From NCBI GenBank assembly GCA_964599695.1, contig CAZRGP010000029.1:1-31691 (forward strand): a DNA stretch of 31,691 bases. The letters are read 5' to 3'. The DNA comes from RUG11783 sp964599695. GTDB lineage: Bacteria > Bacillota > Clostridia > Oscillospirales > Ruminococcaceae. Shown in pieces: positions 7,707 to 16,634 of this stretch (position 1 is its first letter; every line of letters begins with the position of its first letter). The notes under the pieces are model-generated. The model was not told the origin of the DNA, searched no databases, and was given only the letters and a program-made list of their open reading frames with translations. A program made the position numbers and the translations under genes.

Positions 7707-7931
7707 ATGAACGAGCAATTAGTTGAACTGATCAAGAACGCAAGCGGCGGCAACATTGAGATCACGCCCGACACCAACCTGGCCATGGACCTGGGACTGA
7801 AGAGCATCGATCTTCTGGAGCTGGTCACCGATGTGGAAGATACTTTCGGCATTGAAGTTTCCGATGAAGCGGTGGAAACCATTCATACAGCGGGCGAGCT
7901 GGACGCTTACATCAAGGAAATGACAAAATAA
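7707..7931 (+). CDS. Acyl carrier protein (free-standing)
   Basis: This 74-residue acidic helical-bundle protein carries acyl groups on a phosphopantetheine arm. The attachment motif reads LGLKSIDLLEL, with the serine at residue 33. The DSL motif of fatty-acid-synthesis ACPs is altered: the residue before the serine is Lys and the one after it is Ile. The remainder (DVEDTFGIEVSDE, then helix 4) is ordinary. It is monocistronic, with its own promoter and terminator. It is separate from any fatty-acid synthesis cluster but faces a patatin-acyl ligase run, so it may serve a dedicated acyl-transfer or lipid-salvage role; that is inference. AAAGGGAG precedes the start. Confidence 0.92.
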   Translation: MNEQLVELIKNASGGNIEITPDTNLAMDLGLKSIDLLELVTDVEDTFGIEVSDEAVETIHTAGELDAYIKEMTK

Positions 7932-7943
7932 CATTGTTTACCC

Positions 7944-7976
7944 GCCTCGCCCTTGCCGGCGAGGCATTTTTTGTTT
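7944..7976 (+). terminator. Rho-independent terminator of the ACP gene
   Basis: GCCTCGCC (7944-7951) pairs with GGCGAGGC (7958-7965) around a 6-base loop and is followed by ATTTTTTG and further T residues. Confidence 0.95.
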
Positions 7977-8031
7977 TAAACAGCCATACGGCACTCGGCA
8001 CAGAAAGAGCAACAGGCTTTACGGATTGGTT

Positions 8032-9633
8032 ATGGAAGAAAGAAGAATATTACAGAACAAATGGTTTTTATACATGACGGAGTTTTTCTCCGGAATGGGA
8101 GTTATGGCGGTGGAGCTCGGCGCGAGCCGTCTTCTGGCCCCTTATTTCAGCTCCTCCCAGATCGTGTGGACCATCATCATCGGTACGATCATGATCGCGA
8201 TGGCGATCGGAAACATGTGGGGTGGAAAGCAGGCTGACCGGAGCACGAGTCCCGACGGGCTGTACAGGAGGATCCTCATCGCCTCCCTGTGGATCGCGGC
8301 GATCCCGCTTTTCGGGAAATACCTGATCCTCGCCATTTCGGCGCTCCTGGTCGTTGCGGTCAATGAGAATTTCCTCATCATCGCGGCATTCCTCGCCTGT
8401 ATGCTGATCTTTGTCTTTCCGCTGTTTTTGCTCGGAACGGTGACACCGTCCCTGGCAAAATATGCCATGAGCAATGTGTCGGAGAGCGGCAAGACAGTCG
8501 GTGCGCTCAATGCCTGCAATACCATCGGAAGCATCATCGGAACGTTTCTTCCCACCTTTGTCACTATCCCTGCCGTGGGGACCGCGGCGACCTTCCTCAT
8601 CTTCTCTGGGATCCTTCTCGTGCTGAGCCTCGTGTATTTCGCGGTATCCGGCAAAAAGAAGACACTGTGCATCATCGCCGCTGCGGTGTTCATCTTCTGC
8701 GCGGTATTCGGAAACTCCGGCAGTTTCGCATTCTGGCGGGATGATATCACCTATGAAGGCGAGTCGATCTACAACTACCTCCAGGTGACCGAGAATGAGA
8801 GAAGCATCTCGCTTTCGACGAATGTCCTTATCGGCGTGCAGTCCATCTACATGAAGCAGGAGGGGCTCACCGGCATGTATTACGATTACGCGCTGGCTGC
8901 CCCGATCCTTGCGGGATACAACGAAAAGGAGAGTTTTGATATCCTGATACTCGGGATGGGATGCGGCACCTATGCGACACAGTGCCGTTATTTTTATCCC
9001 GTGGCTGTGACGGAGGGGGTGGAGATCGATCAGAAGATCACCGATCTCGCGCGCACCTATTTTTCACTTCCGGAGGAAGTGATCGTCACGACCTACGACG
9101 GAAGGGCATTTCTGCAGGCAACAGACAAGAAATATGACCTGATCATGGTGGATGCCTATCAGGACATCACGATCCCGTTTCAGATGTCTTCGGTGGAATT
9201 CTTTGACCAGGTATCCCGTCATCTGACCGACGACGGAGCCATGGTGGTGAATCTCAACATGCGCTCCGATGAGCCGGGAAATATCAATGAGTACCTGTGC
9301 GACACCATCGCTTCGGTCTTTCCCGAGGTATACACCGTCGATGTTCCGCACAGTGAGAACCGGGAGCTCTTCGCCTTTCACGACGAAGCCCAGGTCGAAA
9401 GGCTGTACGGCTTCCTCTCTCACGACGCGCAGCTGAGGAATCAGATCCTCACGGTAAGGGACGCCATGAAGGAATATGAGGGCGGTGACCTCATATTCAC
9501 CGATGATCAGGCCCCTGTGGAGCTGCTGGGAATGAAGGTCATCGACAGTATGATCGGCTCGGAACTGCAGTATTTCAAAGATATCATGGAGGAGGACGGA
9601 CTGTCCGGCCTGATCCAGGCGATCCTCTCATAA
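8032..9633 (+). CDS. Membrane protein fused to a spermidine-synthase-like methyltransferase-fold domain
   Basis: The N-terminal half (about residues 1-230) is a chain of hydrophobic membrane segments with the family pattern GxxxMAVELGASRLLAPYFSSS and, later, GTVTPSLAKYAM and ALNACNTIGSIIGTFLP. The C-terminal half has a Rossmann fold with LILGMGCGTYATQ, GVEIDQKI, YDGRAFL and DLIMVDAYQD. This matches the fused MFS/spermidine synthase group. The aminopropyltransferase active site is not intact: the usual DxxDP stretch reads DAYQD and the glycine loop is GMGCG, so true spermidine synthesis is doubtful. The start is uncertain: ATG 8032 has only GGA six bases upstream, and a TTG at 8026 is in frame. 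It stands alone between two terminators. Function is unknown. Confidence 0.8.
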   Translation: MEERRILQNKWFLYMTEFFSGMGVMAVELGASRLLAPYFSSSQIVWTIIIGTIMIAMAIGNMWGGKQADRSTSPDGLYRRILIASLWIAAIPLFGKYLILAISALLVVAVNENFLIIAAFLACMLIFVFPLFLLGTVTPSLAKYAMSNVSESGKTVGALNACNTIGSIIGTFLPTFVTIPAVGTAATFLIFSGILLVLSLVYFAVSGKKKTLCIIAAAVFIFCAVFGNSGSFAFWRDDITYEGESIYNYLQVTENERSISLSTNVLIGVQSIYMKQEGLTGMYYDYALAAPILAGYNEKESFDILILGMGCGTYATQCRYFYPVAVTEGVEIDQKITDLARTYFSLPEEVIVTTYDGRAFLQATDKKYDLIMVDAYQDITIPFQMSSVEFFDQVSRHLTDDGAMVVNLNMRSDEPGNINEYLCDTIASVFPEVYTVDVPHSENRELFAFHDEAQVERLYGFLSHDAQLRNQILTVRDAMKEYEGGDLIFTDDQAPVELLGMKVIDSMIGSELQYFKDIMEEDGLSGLIQAILS

Positions 9634-9640
9634 CGAACGG

Positions 9641-9664
9641 CCGCAGCGAAGCTGCGGTTTTTCT
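9641..9664 (+). terminator. Rho-independent terminator
   Basis: CCGCAGC (9641-9647) pairs with GCTGCGG (9651-9657) around GAA, followed directly by TTTTTC. It closes the spermidine-synthase-like gene. Confidence 0.95.
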
Positions 9665-9705
9665 TTGTGTAGCCATTTTGTCATTATTCTTTCCTGCGCG
9701 ATTCC

Positions 9706-9734
9706 TTGTATTGGATAGGGAAAAAAACTATAAT
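9706..9734 (+). promoter_or_regulatory. Sigma-A type promoter of the ispDF-cdaA-cdaR-recJ-rel-dtd operon
   Basis: TTGTAT (9706-9711) and a perfect TATAAT (9729-9734) are 17 bases apart; the first gene starts 31 bases after the -10 box. No other clear promoter or terminator is seen before 19268, so this may drive all seven genes. Confidence 0.75.
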
Positions 9735-9765
9735 ATTGTAAATAATAAATTGGGGTAATGTTTGC

Positions 9766-10902
9766 ATGGAAGTTACCGCAGTGATCGTGGCGGGAGGATC
9801 TTCCTCCCGGATGCAGGGGGTGGACAAAGCATCCCTGGTATTGGATGGGTGTACAGTCTTAGAACGTTCCGTAAGGAGTTTTGCACAGCATCCAGAAATG
9901 GATGCTGTTGTTGTTGTGACCCGCCCCGATCTGATCCCGGAAGTGGAGAGCTGGAGGGAGAGATACCCGAAGCTCTGCGCGGTCGTGCCCGGAGGCAGTA
10001 CGCGCTGCCTGTCGGTCAAGGCGGGGATCGCGGCAATGCCGGCGGAAACGAAATGGGTGGCGATCCACGACGGGGCAAGGCCGTTTGTGTCTCCGGAGCT
10101 GATCTCCGCCGTCCTGGAGTGCGCCAGGGAAACAGGCGCCGCCGCACCGGCGATCCCGGTCGTGGACACCATAAAGGAAACGGACGGAAACGGGAATGTG
10201 ACAGGGACTCCGGACCGCTCCAGACTCCGTGCGGTATCGACGCCCCAGATCTTCGACGCTGCGATCTACAAAAAGGTGATAGAAGACCAGGAGGACTCGC
10301 TGGATGACTGTCAGCTCTTTGAGCGCGCCGGTTACCCGGTGAGGCTTGTGCCGGGTGAAACCGGCAACTTTAAGATCACGACAAGGGCGGACATTGCGAG
10401 GGCGAAGATGCAGCTTGGATTATCGGAGTATCGGATCGGACACGGATATGATGTTCACCGGCTGGTGGAAGAACGGAAACTGATCCTGGGCGGTGTGGAA
10501 GTCCCCTACGAAAAGGGACTGCTCGGCCATTCGGACGCGGACGTTCTGCTTCACGCGGTCTGTGACGCTGTGCTCGGGGCGGCTGCTCTCCGGGATATCG
10601 GATATCATTTCCCCGACACCGACCCCCGATGGGAAGGCGCGGACAGCAGGATGCTGCTGAGAGAATGCGTACGTCTTGCGGGAGAAGCGGGATACAGACC
10701 GGTGAACGTTGATGCCACGGTGCTTTGTCAGCGCCCGAAGCTCGCGCCTTATATTGATAAAATGAGGGCAAACATCGCGGAAGACATGAATCTTCCCCTT
10801 GGCTCCGTCAGCGTAAAGGCAACGACGGAGGAAGGGCTTGGTTTCACGGGAGAAGGACTGGGGATATCCAGTCACGCCATTGTGCTCTTGAGAGAGGATT
10901 AG
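9766..10902 (+). CDS. ispDF: Bifunctional IspD/IspF enzyme of the MEP isoprenoid pathway
   Basis: This 378-residue fusion carries two non-consecutive MEP-pathway activities. The IspD domain (1 to about 218) joins CTP to methylerythritol phosphate: AGGSSSRM glycine loop near residue 9, VVPGGSTR, IHDGARPFV and STPQIF. The IspF domain (about 222-378) cyclises CDP-methylerythritol 2-phosphate: GYDVHRL with metal ligands D229 and H231, GHSDADVLLHAVCDAVLGA, IGYHFPDTD and VKATTEEGLGFTGEG. The intermediate kinase IspE is not in the window. It is the first gene of the operon, seven bases before cdaA. Both domains look complete. Confidence 0.96.
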   Translation: MEVTAVIVAGGSSSRMQGVDKASLVLDGCTVLERSVRSFAQHPEMDAVVVVTRPDLIPEVESWRERYPKLCAVVPGGSTRCLSVKAGIAAMPAETKWVAIHDGARPFVSPELISAVLECARETGAAAPAIPVVDTIKETDGNGNVTGTPDRSRLRAVSTPQIFDAAIYKKVIEDQEDSLDDCQLFERAGYPVRLVPGETGNFKITTRADIARAKMQLGLSEYRIGHGYDVHRLVEERKLILGGVEVPYEKGLLGHSDADVLLHAVCDAVLGAAALRDIGYHFPDTDPRWEGADSRMLLRECVRLAGEAGYRPVNVDATVLCQRPKLAPYIDKMRANIAEDMNLPLGSVSVKATTEEGLGFTGEGLGISSHAIVLLRED

Positions 10903-10909
10903 ATCGGAC

Positions 10910-11791
10910 ATGCAGGGATTCTTTGGTTCCACAATCAGAAATATTCTGTCGATATTCAACACGTTTTCCTGGAGAGACGTGGTGGATATCGTTGTCGTCG
11001 CATATTTGATCTATACGGTGATCAATCTTCTGATACATACGAGGACGGGCCTTTTGATCAAAGGCGCCGCAGTATTGCTGGCGGCATACTTCCTGGCCTC
11101 TGCGCTTCAGCTTCGTACCATCAAATTCCTTATTGATTATCTGTTCCGGTATGGACTTGTTGTCCTTGTCGTCATCTTTCAGCCGGAACTGCGAACGGTC
11201 CTTGAGAAGATCGGAAGGACCGAACTCGGGCGTTCCCTGTTCATATCGAGACTGGGAAATACGGAGAATGACAGCCAGAAGAAGGCGATCGACATCATCA
11301 CTTCCGCTGCGCAAAGTCTGTCCGCTACCTACACCGGCGCGCTGATCGTTTTTGAGAAGGAGACGCCACTGGCGGATATCATCGCTACGGGAACCACCAT
11401 CGACGCGGAGATCAGCGAGGAACTGATCGGGAACATATTCTACAAGGGAGCTCCTCTCCATGACGGCGCCGTCGTGGTGCGCAAGGACAGGATCGTTGCT
11501 GCAGCATGTCTGCTCCCTGTTTCCCACAATCTTGAGATCAGCAAAGAGATGGGCACACGTCACCGCGCTGCCCTTGGTATCAGTGAAAATTCGGACGCAC
11601 TCGTCCTGGTCGTTTCGGAAGAGAACGGATATATATCCATCGCTCAGAACGGCATCATCGTAAGACAGCTCGACAAGAACAGAGCCTATCAGATGCTGGT
11701 ATCCGAACTGTGCCCCGAGACGCCGCAGGAAGATGAGCAGCTGCCCTGGTATAAGAGGATCTTGAACCATGCAAAAATTTCAAAGCAGTAA
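10910..11791 (+). CDS. cdaA: Diadenylate cyclase CdaA (c-di-AMP synthase)
   Basis: This 293-residue membrane-bound enzyme makes cyclic di-AMP from two ATP. Three membrane segments occupy about residues 20-85, followed by the linker FQPELRTVLEKIGRT. The DAC domain has the DGA motif at 185-187 (APLHDGAVVV) and RHR at 217-219 (GTRHRAALG), both required for catalysis in the family. It overlaps the next gene, cdaR, by 23 bases. In Bacillus and relatives the order is cdaA-cdaR-glmM; here glmM is absent and the FAD protein and recJ follow instead. c-di-AMP controls potassium, osmotic balance and wall homeostasis. Confidence 0.97.
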   Translation: MQGFFGSTIRNILSIFNTFSWRDVVDIVVVAYLIYTVINLLIHTRTGLLIKGAAVLLAAYFLASALQLRTIKFLIDYLFRYGLVVLVVIFQPELRTVLEKIGRTELGRSLFISRLGNTENDSQKKAIDIITSAAQSLSATYTGALIVFEKETPLADIIATGTTIDAEISEELIGNIFYKGAPLHDGAVVVRKDRIVAAACLLPVSHNLEISKEMGTRHRAALGISENSDALVLVVSEENGYISIAQNGIIVRQLDKNRAYQMLVSELCPETPQEDEQLPWYKRILNHAKISKQ

Positions 11792-13031
11792 ATGGCTGAC
11801 CAGCAAGCCCCATGTGATGGTGATCTCGGGACTGCTGGCTTTCATACTTTGGGCGGTCGTCGTCCTCTCGGTCAACAGCACCGGAACGAGAACGATCGAA
11901 AACGTCGCTGTGCGCATTCCTACGAACGGAGCGTCCTATCAGGCTCTCGGCCTGGATATCATCGACAACGGTCAGACGACCTACACGGTCAGCGTCACGG
12001 TTTCCGGAGACCGCTCTGTCATAGGTGCCCTTGACCAGAACAGTTTCACCGTGACTCCCGTATTCTCCTCGGTCACCCAGGCGGGGACATATTCCCTCCA
12101 GCTGCAGGCGACAAAGGCGAATCAGATGCAGAATTACACCATTCAGTCGGTCTCTCCGTCCGAACTGAGCCTTACCTTTGCGCAGGTCGTTTCCGAGAGT
12201 TTCACCGTTGTTCCGGAGGTCACCGGAGTATCGGTCGCGGAAGGCTATGTCCTTCAGCCGGTCACCTCTACTCCGGCAACCATTCAGATCAGCGGCGCTG
12301 AGACGGCGATCGACCGCATTGACAGGGTCGTGGCCACCGCCACGCTGGATCAGGAACTGTCCGCTTCCACTACCATCACCGGTGAGATCCATCTTCTGGA
12401 CGCGAACGGAAACGAGATACCGGCGGACGGATTCCGTATGGACGTGTCCAGCGCGGAGCTTCTGATCCCTGTTTATAAGGAAGGGGAGCTGGCTCTTGAG
12501 GTAGGATTCGTCAATGTGCCTGAAGGCTTTGACACGTCGTTCCTGACTTATTCCCTTTCTCCGGCATCCATCCGTGTAGCTTCCACGGAGGAGAATATCG
12601 CTTCCCTTGGCAAGAAGACGGTCGGTTACATCGACCTTGCCAGCTATTCTCTCGGTGACGTCTACCAGTTCGATATCGTTCTTTCCACCGGATATGTCAA
12701 CGTGGATTCTGTGGAGGCAGTTACGGTGGCGTTCGACGAGAGCAATCTTTCCTCGAAAAGGATCACGGTATCGGATATACGTGTGAACAATATCCCTGAC
12801 GGGATCGATATAGAAGTTGTTACCGCTGCGATCAACGGGGTTACGGTGATCGGAAAGGCGGATGAGGTGGAGGCGCTGCTCCCGACCGGTGTGGTTGCCG
12901 AAGTGGACGCATCTTCCATCAAGGTCGTCCAGGGAAGTTATTCCGTCCCGGTCAGTTTCCAGATCCCCTCAAAGGAAAATGTGTGGGTCGCAGGAAGTTA
13001 TGTCGTCACCATTGAGGTGAAAAAAGGATGA
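11769..13031 (+). CDS. cdaR: CdaR-like regulator of c-di-AMP synthase (YbbR repeats)
   Basis: This 420-residue protein has one N-terminal membrane anchor (about residues 13-31, VMVISGLLAFILWAVVVLSV) and then an extracytoplasmic region of YbbR-type beta repeats, recognisable by recurring VxVSGDRSVI..., ISGAETAIDRIDRVVATATLD and VIGKADEVEALLPTGVVAEVD stretches that I count as about four units. CdaR proteins bind CdaA at the membrane and tune its activity. The start codon lies inside cdaA, 23 bases before its stop, with AGAGG upstream, so the two are probably translationally coupled. The stop overlaps the next gene as ATGA. Confidence 0.92.
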   Translation: MQKFQSSKWLTSKPHVMVISGLLAFILWAVVVLSVNSTGTRTIENVAVRIPTNGASYQALGLDIIDNGQTTYTVSVTVSGDRSVIGALDQNSFTVTPVFSSVTQAGTYSLQLQATKANQMQNYTIQSVSPSELSLTFAQVVSESFTVVPEVTGVSVAEGYVLQPVTSTPATIQISGAETAIDRIDRVVATATLDQELSASTTITGEIHLLDANGNEIPADGFRMDVSSAELLIPVYKEGELALEVGFVNVPEGFDTSFLTYSLSPASIRVASTEENIASLGKKTVGYIDLASYSLGDVYQFDIVLSTGYVNVDSVEAVTVAFDESNLSSKRITVSDIRVNNIPDGIDIEVVTAAINGVTVIGKADEVEALLPTGVVAEVDASSIKVVQGSYSVPVSFQIPSKENVWVAGSYVVTIEVKKG

Positions 13032-14605
13032 TCGTAGTTTCCGACATTCGTCTCCCGCTCGAAGGCAGTGAGGAAGAGGCAAAAGAGATCGCGCGCAAGC
13101 GTCTCGGATATCCGGAAGGCGGTTCATATCAGATCCGGAAGATGTCCTATGACCTCAGGCGCGGCAGACCGTCCAGGATCTGTTCCGTTGTAGTCCGCCT
13201 CGACAGTGAAGAGCAGGAACAGGAATTGTCGCAGGGAAAGAAAGGCGTCGCCTTTTCCAGACGCAGCCGGTTTGCTCCGGTAATGGGCCTGCAGCCCATG
13301 GAGCACCGCCCGGTCGTCGTAGGGAGCGGACCCGCCGGTCTTTTTGCGGCCTATCTTCTCGCTCAGTACGGCTACAGGCCGATCCTGCTGGAGCGCGGAG
13401 CGGATGTGGATTCCAGGGTCGCCGCAGTGTCCTCGTTCTTCGATACGGGGGATCTCAACAGGGATACCAACATCCAGTTCGGAGAGGGAGGAGCCGGGAC
13501 GTTCTCGGACGGAAAACTGGTCTCCCGGATCCACGACGACCTCTGCGAATATGTTTTGAACACGTTCTATCGGTACGGCGCGCCGGAGGATATCCTGGTC
13601 AAGGCCAAACCGCATATCGGCACCGATGAACTGCGGCTCGTCGTCAAGAAGATGCGGCAGGCCATCGAGACCAACGGCGGAGAGGTGCGGTTCCTTTGCA
13701 GGATGGATGACCTGATCGTCAGCCACGGGAGAGTGGTCGGTGTCCGGTCTTCAGCGGGGGACATCGCGACGGAAAACGTGATCCTCGCGGTCGGACACAG
13801 CGCCAGGGACACCTTTGAAATGCTTTCCGGCAAAGGACTGCTGATCACGTCAAAGCCCTTCTCCGTGGGACTTCGCATCGAGCATCTTCAGAAGGATGTG
13901 GATGAGTCCCTGTACGGAAAGTATGCGGGGGATCCGCGGCTTCCTGTGGGGGAATACAACCTTTCGGTGAGAGAGGGAGACAGGGGCGTTTATACCTTCT
14001 GCATGTGTCCCGGCGGTGAAGTGGTGCCTGCGGCTTCCGAACTCGGCGGTGTCGTGACAAACGGCATGAGCAACCATGCCCGAAGCGGAAAGAACGCCAA
14101 CAGCGCGGTATGCGTGTCGGTCCTCGGGAGCGACTTCGGAAACAATCCCTATCGTGCGGTGGAGTTCCAGCGCAATCTGGAGAGGGCTGCCTATGCGGCA
14201 GCGGGCGGCGGATACAAAGCTCCCGCCTCCAATGTAGGGGCGTTCCTTGACGGAAGAAAGGGACTCAGGATCGGCCGCGTCGAACCAACATACGCAAGAA
14301 GGGTCGTGGCATATGACCTGTGGAGGATACTCGGTGAAGAATATTCCCGTGCACTGAGCAACGGTATACGGGCTTTTGGCAAAAAGATGAAATGCTTCTC
14401 GGACGCGGAAGCGATCCTGACCGGGGTGGAGACAAGAACGTCCTCTCCTCTCAGGATCAGCAGAACGGAAGAGCGGGAAGCGGTCGGCCTCCAGGGGCTT
14501 TATCCATGCGGAGAAGGCGCCGGATATGCCGGAGGCATTATGAGCGCAGCGGTGGACGGTCTCAGGACCGCTGCGGCGATAATAGAAAAATTCAGACCGG
14601 AGTAG
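13028..14605 (+). CDS. FAD-dependent oxidoreductase-like protein (COG2509 type)
   Basis: This 525-residue protein has an N-terminal region of about 90 residues (IRLPLEGSEEEAKEIARKRLGY, then YDLRRGRPSRI), a dinucleotide-binding loop GSGPAGLFAAYLLAQYG near 97, the patterns QFGEGGAGTFSDGKL and HIGTDELR, and the C-terminal FAD motif YPCGEGAGYAGGIMSAAVDGLR. It matches the widespread uncharacterised FAD-dependent dehydrogenase family; I know of no settled reaction. It is coupled by ATGA to cdaR and lies four bases before recJ. I recall that homologues often stand beside cdaR in Clostridia, which hints at a cell-envelope link, but this is memory and not shown here. Confidence 0.85.
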   Translation: MIVVSDIRLPLEGSEEEAKEIARKRLGYPEGGSYQIRKMSYDLRRGRPSRICSVVVRLDSEEQEQELSQGKKGVAFSRRSRFAPVMGLQPMEHRPVVVGSGPAGLFAAYLLAQYGYRPILLERGADVDSRVAAVSSFFDTGDLNRDTNIQFGEGGAGTFSDGKLVSRIHDDLCEYVLNTFYRYGAPEDILVKAKPHIGTDELRLVVKKMRQAIETNGGEVRFLCRMDDLIVSHGRVVGVRSSAGDIATENVILAVGHSARDTFEMLSGKGLLITSKPFSVGLRIEHLQKDVDESLYGKYAGDPRLPVGEYNLSVREGDRGVYTFCMCPGGEVVPAASELGGVVTNGMSNHARSGKNANSAVCVSVLGSDFGNNPYRAVEFQRNLERAAYAAAGGGYKAPASNVGAFLDGRKGLRIGRVEPTYARRVVAYDLWRILGEEYSRALSNGIRAFGKKMKCFSDAEAILTGVETRTSSPLRISRTEEREAVGLQGLYPCGEGAGYAGGIMSAAVDGLRTAAAIIEKFRPE

Positions 14606-14609
14606 AGAA

Positions 14610-16634
14610 ATGGCAATCAGACGATGGATTGAACATCAGACGGATTTCAGGGCAGCGGACCGGATCGCGGATGAACTCGGAATAGGGAAACTTCCCGCCA
14701 GGGTTCTCGCATCCAGGGGTTTTTGCGATCCTGAAAGTGCCAGGGCTTTTCTGAACTGCGAGGGGATGGAACTTGATCCGTACAGCCGCAAGGATATGGA
14801 CAAGGCCGTCGAGCGGATCAGGAAAGCTGTCCGTGATGAGGAGACCATCGCGATCTACGGCGATTACGACGCGGACGGGCTCACCGCGACGACTTTGATG
14901 TACCGCTGTGTGTGCGGCCTTGGCGGAGAAGCGCTCTGCGCGCTCCCGTCCAGGGAGGGATCCGGCTATGGCCTGTCCATGGATGTGATCGATGAGTTCG
15001 CCGACCGTGGCGTATCTCTGATCATTACGGTGGACAACGGGATCTCTGCGTTTGACGAGACTGCCTACGCGAACAGCAAGGGCATCGATATGGTGATCAC
15101 GGATCACCATGTGGCACGGGAGGAGATCCCTGCTGCTGTTGCGGTAGTCAATCCGCACAGGATGGATGACACGTCGGAATTCAAGGATATTGCCGGCGTC
15201 GGGGTCGCGCTTGAGGTGGCGGCGGCGCTGGAGGATATCTCGGTCGAGGATGCGATCGAGGAATACGGCGTGCTTGCAACGATCGGGACGATCGGGGATA
15301 TCATGCCCCTCAAACTTGAGAACAGATACATCGTCTCCCAGGGGATACGGATGTTCCCGCAGACGGACCTCATCGGGATACGTGCCCTTTGCACCACCCT
15401 GGGGCTTCAGCTTGAGAACGTGGATGAGACCAATGTGGCCTATTCCATCGCTCCGAGGCTGAACGCGGCCGGACGTATGGGAGACGCTGAACTGGCGCTT
15501 TCCCTCCTTCTCACGGAGGATGAAGAGGAAGCCTCCGAACTGGCGAACAAACTGGATGAGATGAACCGGCAGAGGCAGGAAGTGGAGACGGAAGCGGAAC
15601 GCGCTGTTCAGAAATACTTGTGCAGCAACGCCGAGGAGATCGGCAATCCGGTGATCCTGATCGCGGACGAGAATTTTCATTCCGGCATCATGGGGATCGT
15701 GTGCTCCCGGCTGGTGGATCTCTTCGATAAGCCCTCCATCGTCATCGCCGTTGACGGCGATACGGCCAAGGGGTCCGGAAGAAGTGTCTCCGGATTTTCC
15801 CTGTTCGATATGATCGATTCCTGCAGTGACCTGATGGACAAATACGGCGGGCACGATATGGCCGCTGGTTTCACCCTTCCGGCCGGGAATATTCCTGAAC
15901 TGAAAAAGAGACTGGTCGAGTACTGCAGGCAGCACGCCCGGCAGTTCAGGCTGCCTGAACTGGAGATCGACGGGGAAGTGCAGATCGCGGAGCTCGAAGT
16001 CGATGAGGTGGAACAGCTTCGCTGCCTCGCCCCGTTCGGCGGCGGAAACAAGGAGCCGAACTTCATCATACGAAACGCGGTCCTTACAGGGATATATCCC
16101 CTGGGAGAAAGACATACCCGGATCAGCATCCGCCAGGGGGACAAACAGGTATACGCCGCTTATTTCGGCGTGTGTCCTCAGTCCTTCCCGTTCAAAGTGG
16201 GGGATCAGGTCAATGTCGTCGTGAACCTCAGCATCTATCATTCACCGAACAGGGATTATGTATCCCTCAAGGTCTGTGCCATTTCACGTGCGAATGTGAA
16301 AAAGGATGATATCGATTCCTATGAAGAATACAGAAGATTCTGTTTCGCGCTGGAGGATCATTCCCCGGAAAGCATCCGATGCTCCAGGGATGACGCTGCT
16401 GTTGTGTACAGGAAACTGAGACAGAACGGTACGCAGCTTTTCTGGGAGGGCGCGCTTCCCGGAAATTTCGGTGAACTGAATCTCGGTCAGATCATGGCCA
16501 TGATCCGGGTCTTCGTGGAACTGGGATTTGTGGAATTGAGACCGGACGGGCGCACGCCTGCGCTCAAGGTGATACCGGACGCTCCGAAAAGAGATCTGAG
16601 CGAATCCGTCGTGTTCCGCCGGATCGCCAAGTGA
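14610..16634 (+). CDS. recJ: Single-stranded-DNA-specific exonuclease RecJ
   Basis: This 674-residue DHH-family 5'-3' exonuclease works in recombination and repair. The first metal motif is DYDADG (85-90) and the DHH motif is D165-H166-H167 (VITDHHV). Later come ARLNAAGRM-type NAAGRMGDAE, the DHHA1-like segment HSGIMGIVCSRL, SGRSVSGFSLFD and GGHDMAAGF, and then an OB-fold region. The last 130 residues form a C-terminal extension, as in many Firmicutes RecJ proteins. GGAG stands seven bases before the ATG. Its stop overlaps a possible GTG start of the next gene. The recJ-rel-dtd order is one I recall from other Clostridia. Confidence 0.95.
   Translation: MAIRRWIEHQTDFRAADRIADELGIGKLPARVLASRGFCDPESARAFLNCEGMELDPYSRKDMDKAVERIRKAVRDEETIAIYGDYDADGLTATTLMYRCVCGLGGEALCALPSREGSGYGLSMDVIDEFADRGVSLIITVDNGISAFDETAYANSKGIDMVITDHHVAREEIPAAVAVVNPHRMDDTSEFKDIAGVGVALEVAAALEDISVEDAIEEYGVLATIGTIGDIMPLKLENRYIVSQGIRMFPQTDLIGIRALCTTLGLQLENVDETNVAYSIAPRLNAAGRMGDAELALSLLLTEDEEEASELANKLDEMNRQRQEVETEAERAVQKYLCSNAEEIGNPVILIADENFHSGIMGIVCSRLVDLFDKPSIVIAVDGDTAKGSGRSVSGFSLFDMIDSCSDLMDKYGGHDMAAGFTLPAGNIPELKKRLVEYCRQHARQFRLPELEIDGEVQIAELEVDEVEQLRCLAPFGGGNKEPNFIIRNAVLTGIYPLGERHTRISIRQGDKQVYAAYFGVCPQSFPFKVGDQVNVVVNLSIYHSPNRDYVSLKVCAISRANVKKDDIDSYEEYRRFCFALEDHSPESIRCSRDDAAVVYRKLRQNGTQLFWEGALPGNFGELNLGQIMAMIRVFVELGFVELRPDGRTPALKVIPDAPKRDLSESVVFRRIAK

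Noticed and set aside
14592..16241. 549-codon open frame on the minus strand opposite recJ
   Set aside because: It is antisense to recJ with its DHH motifs and has no start signal or recognisable domain.
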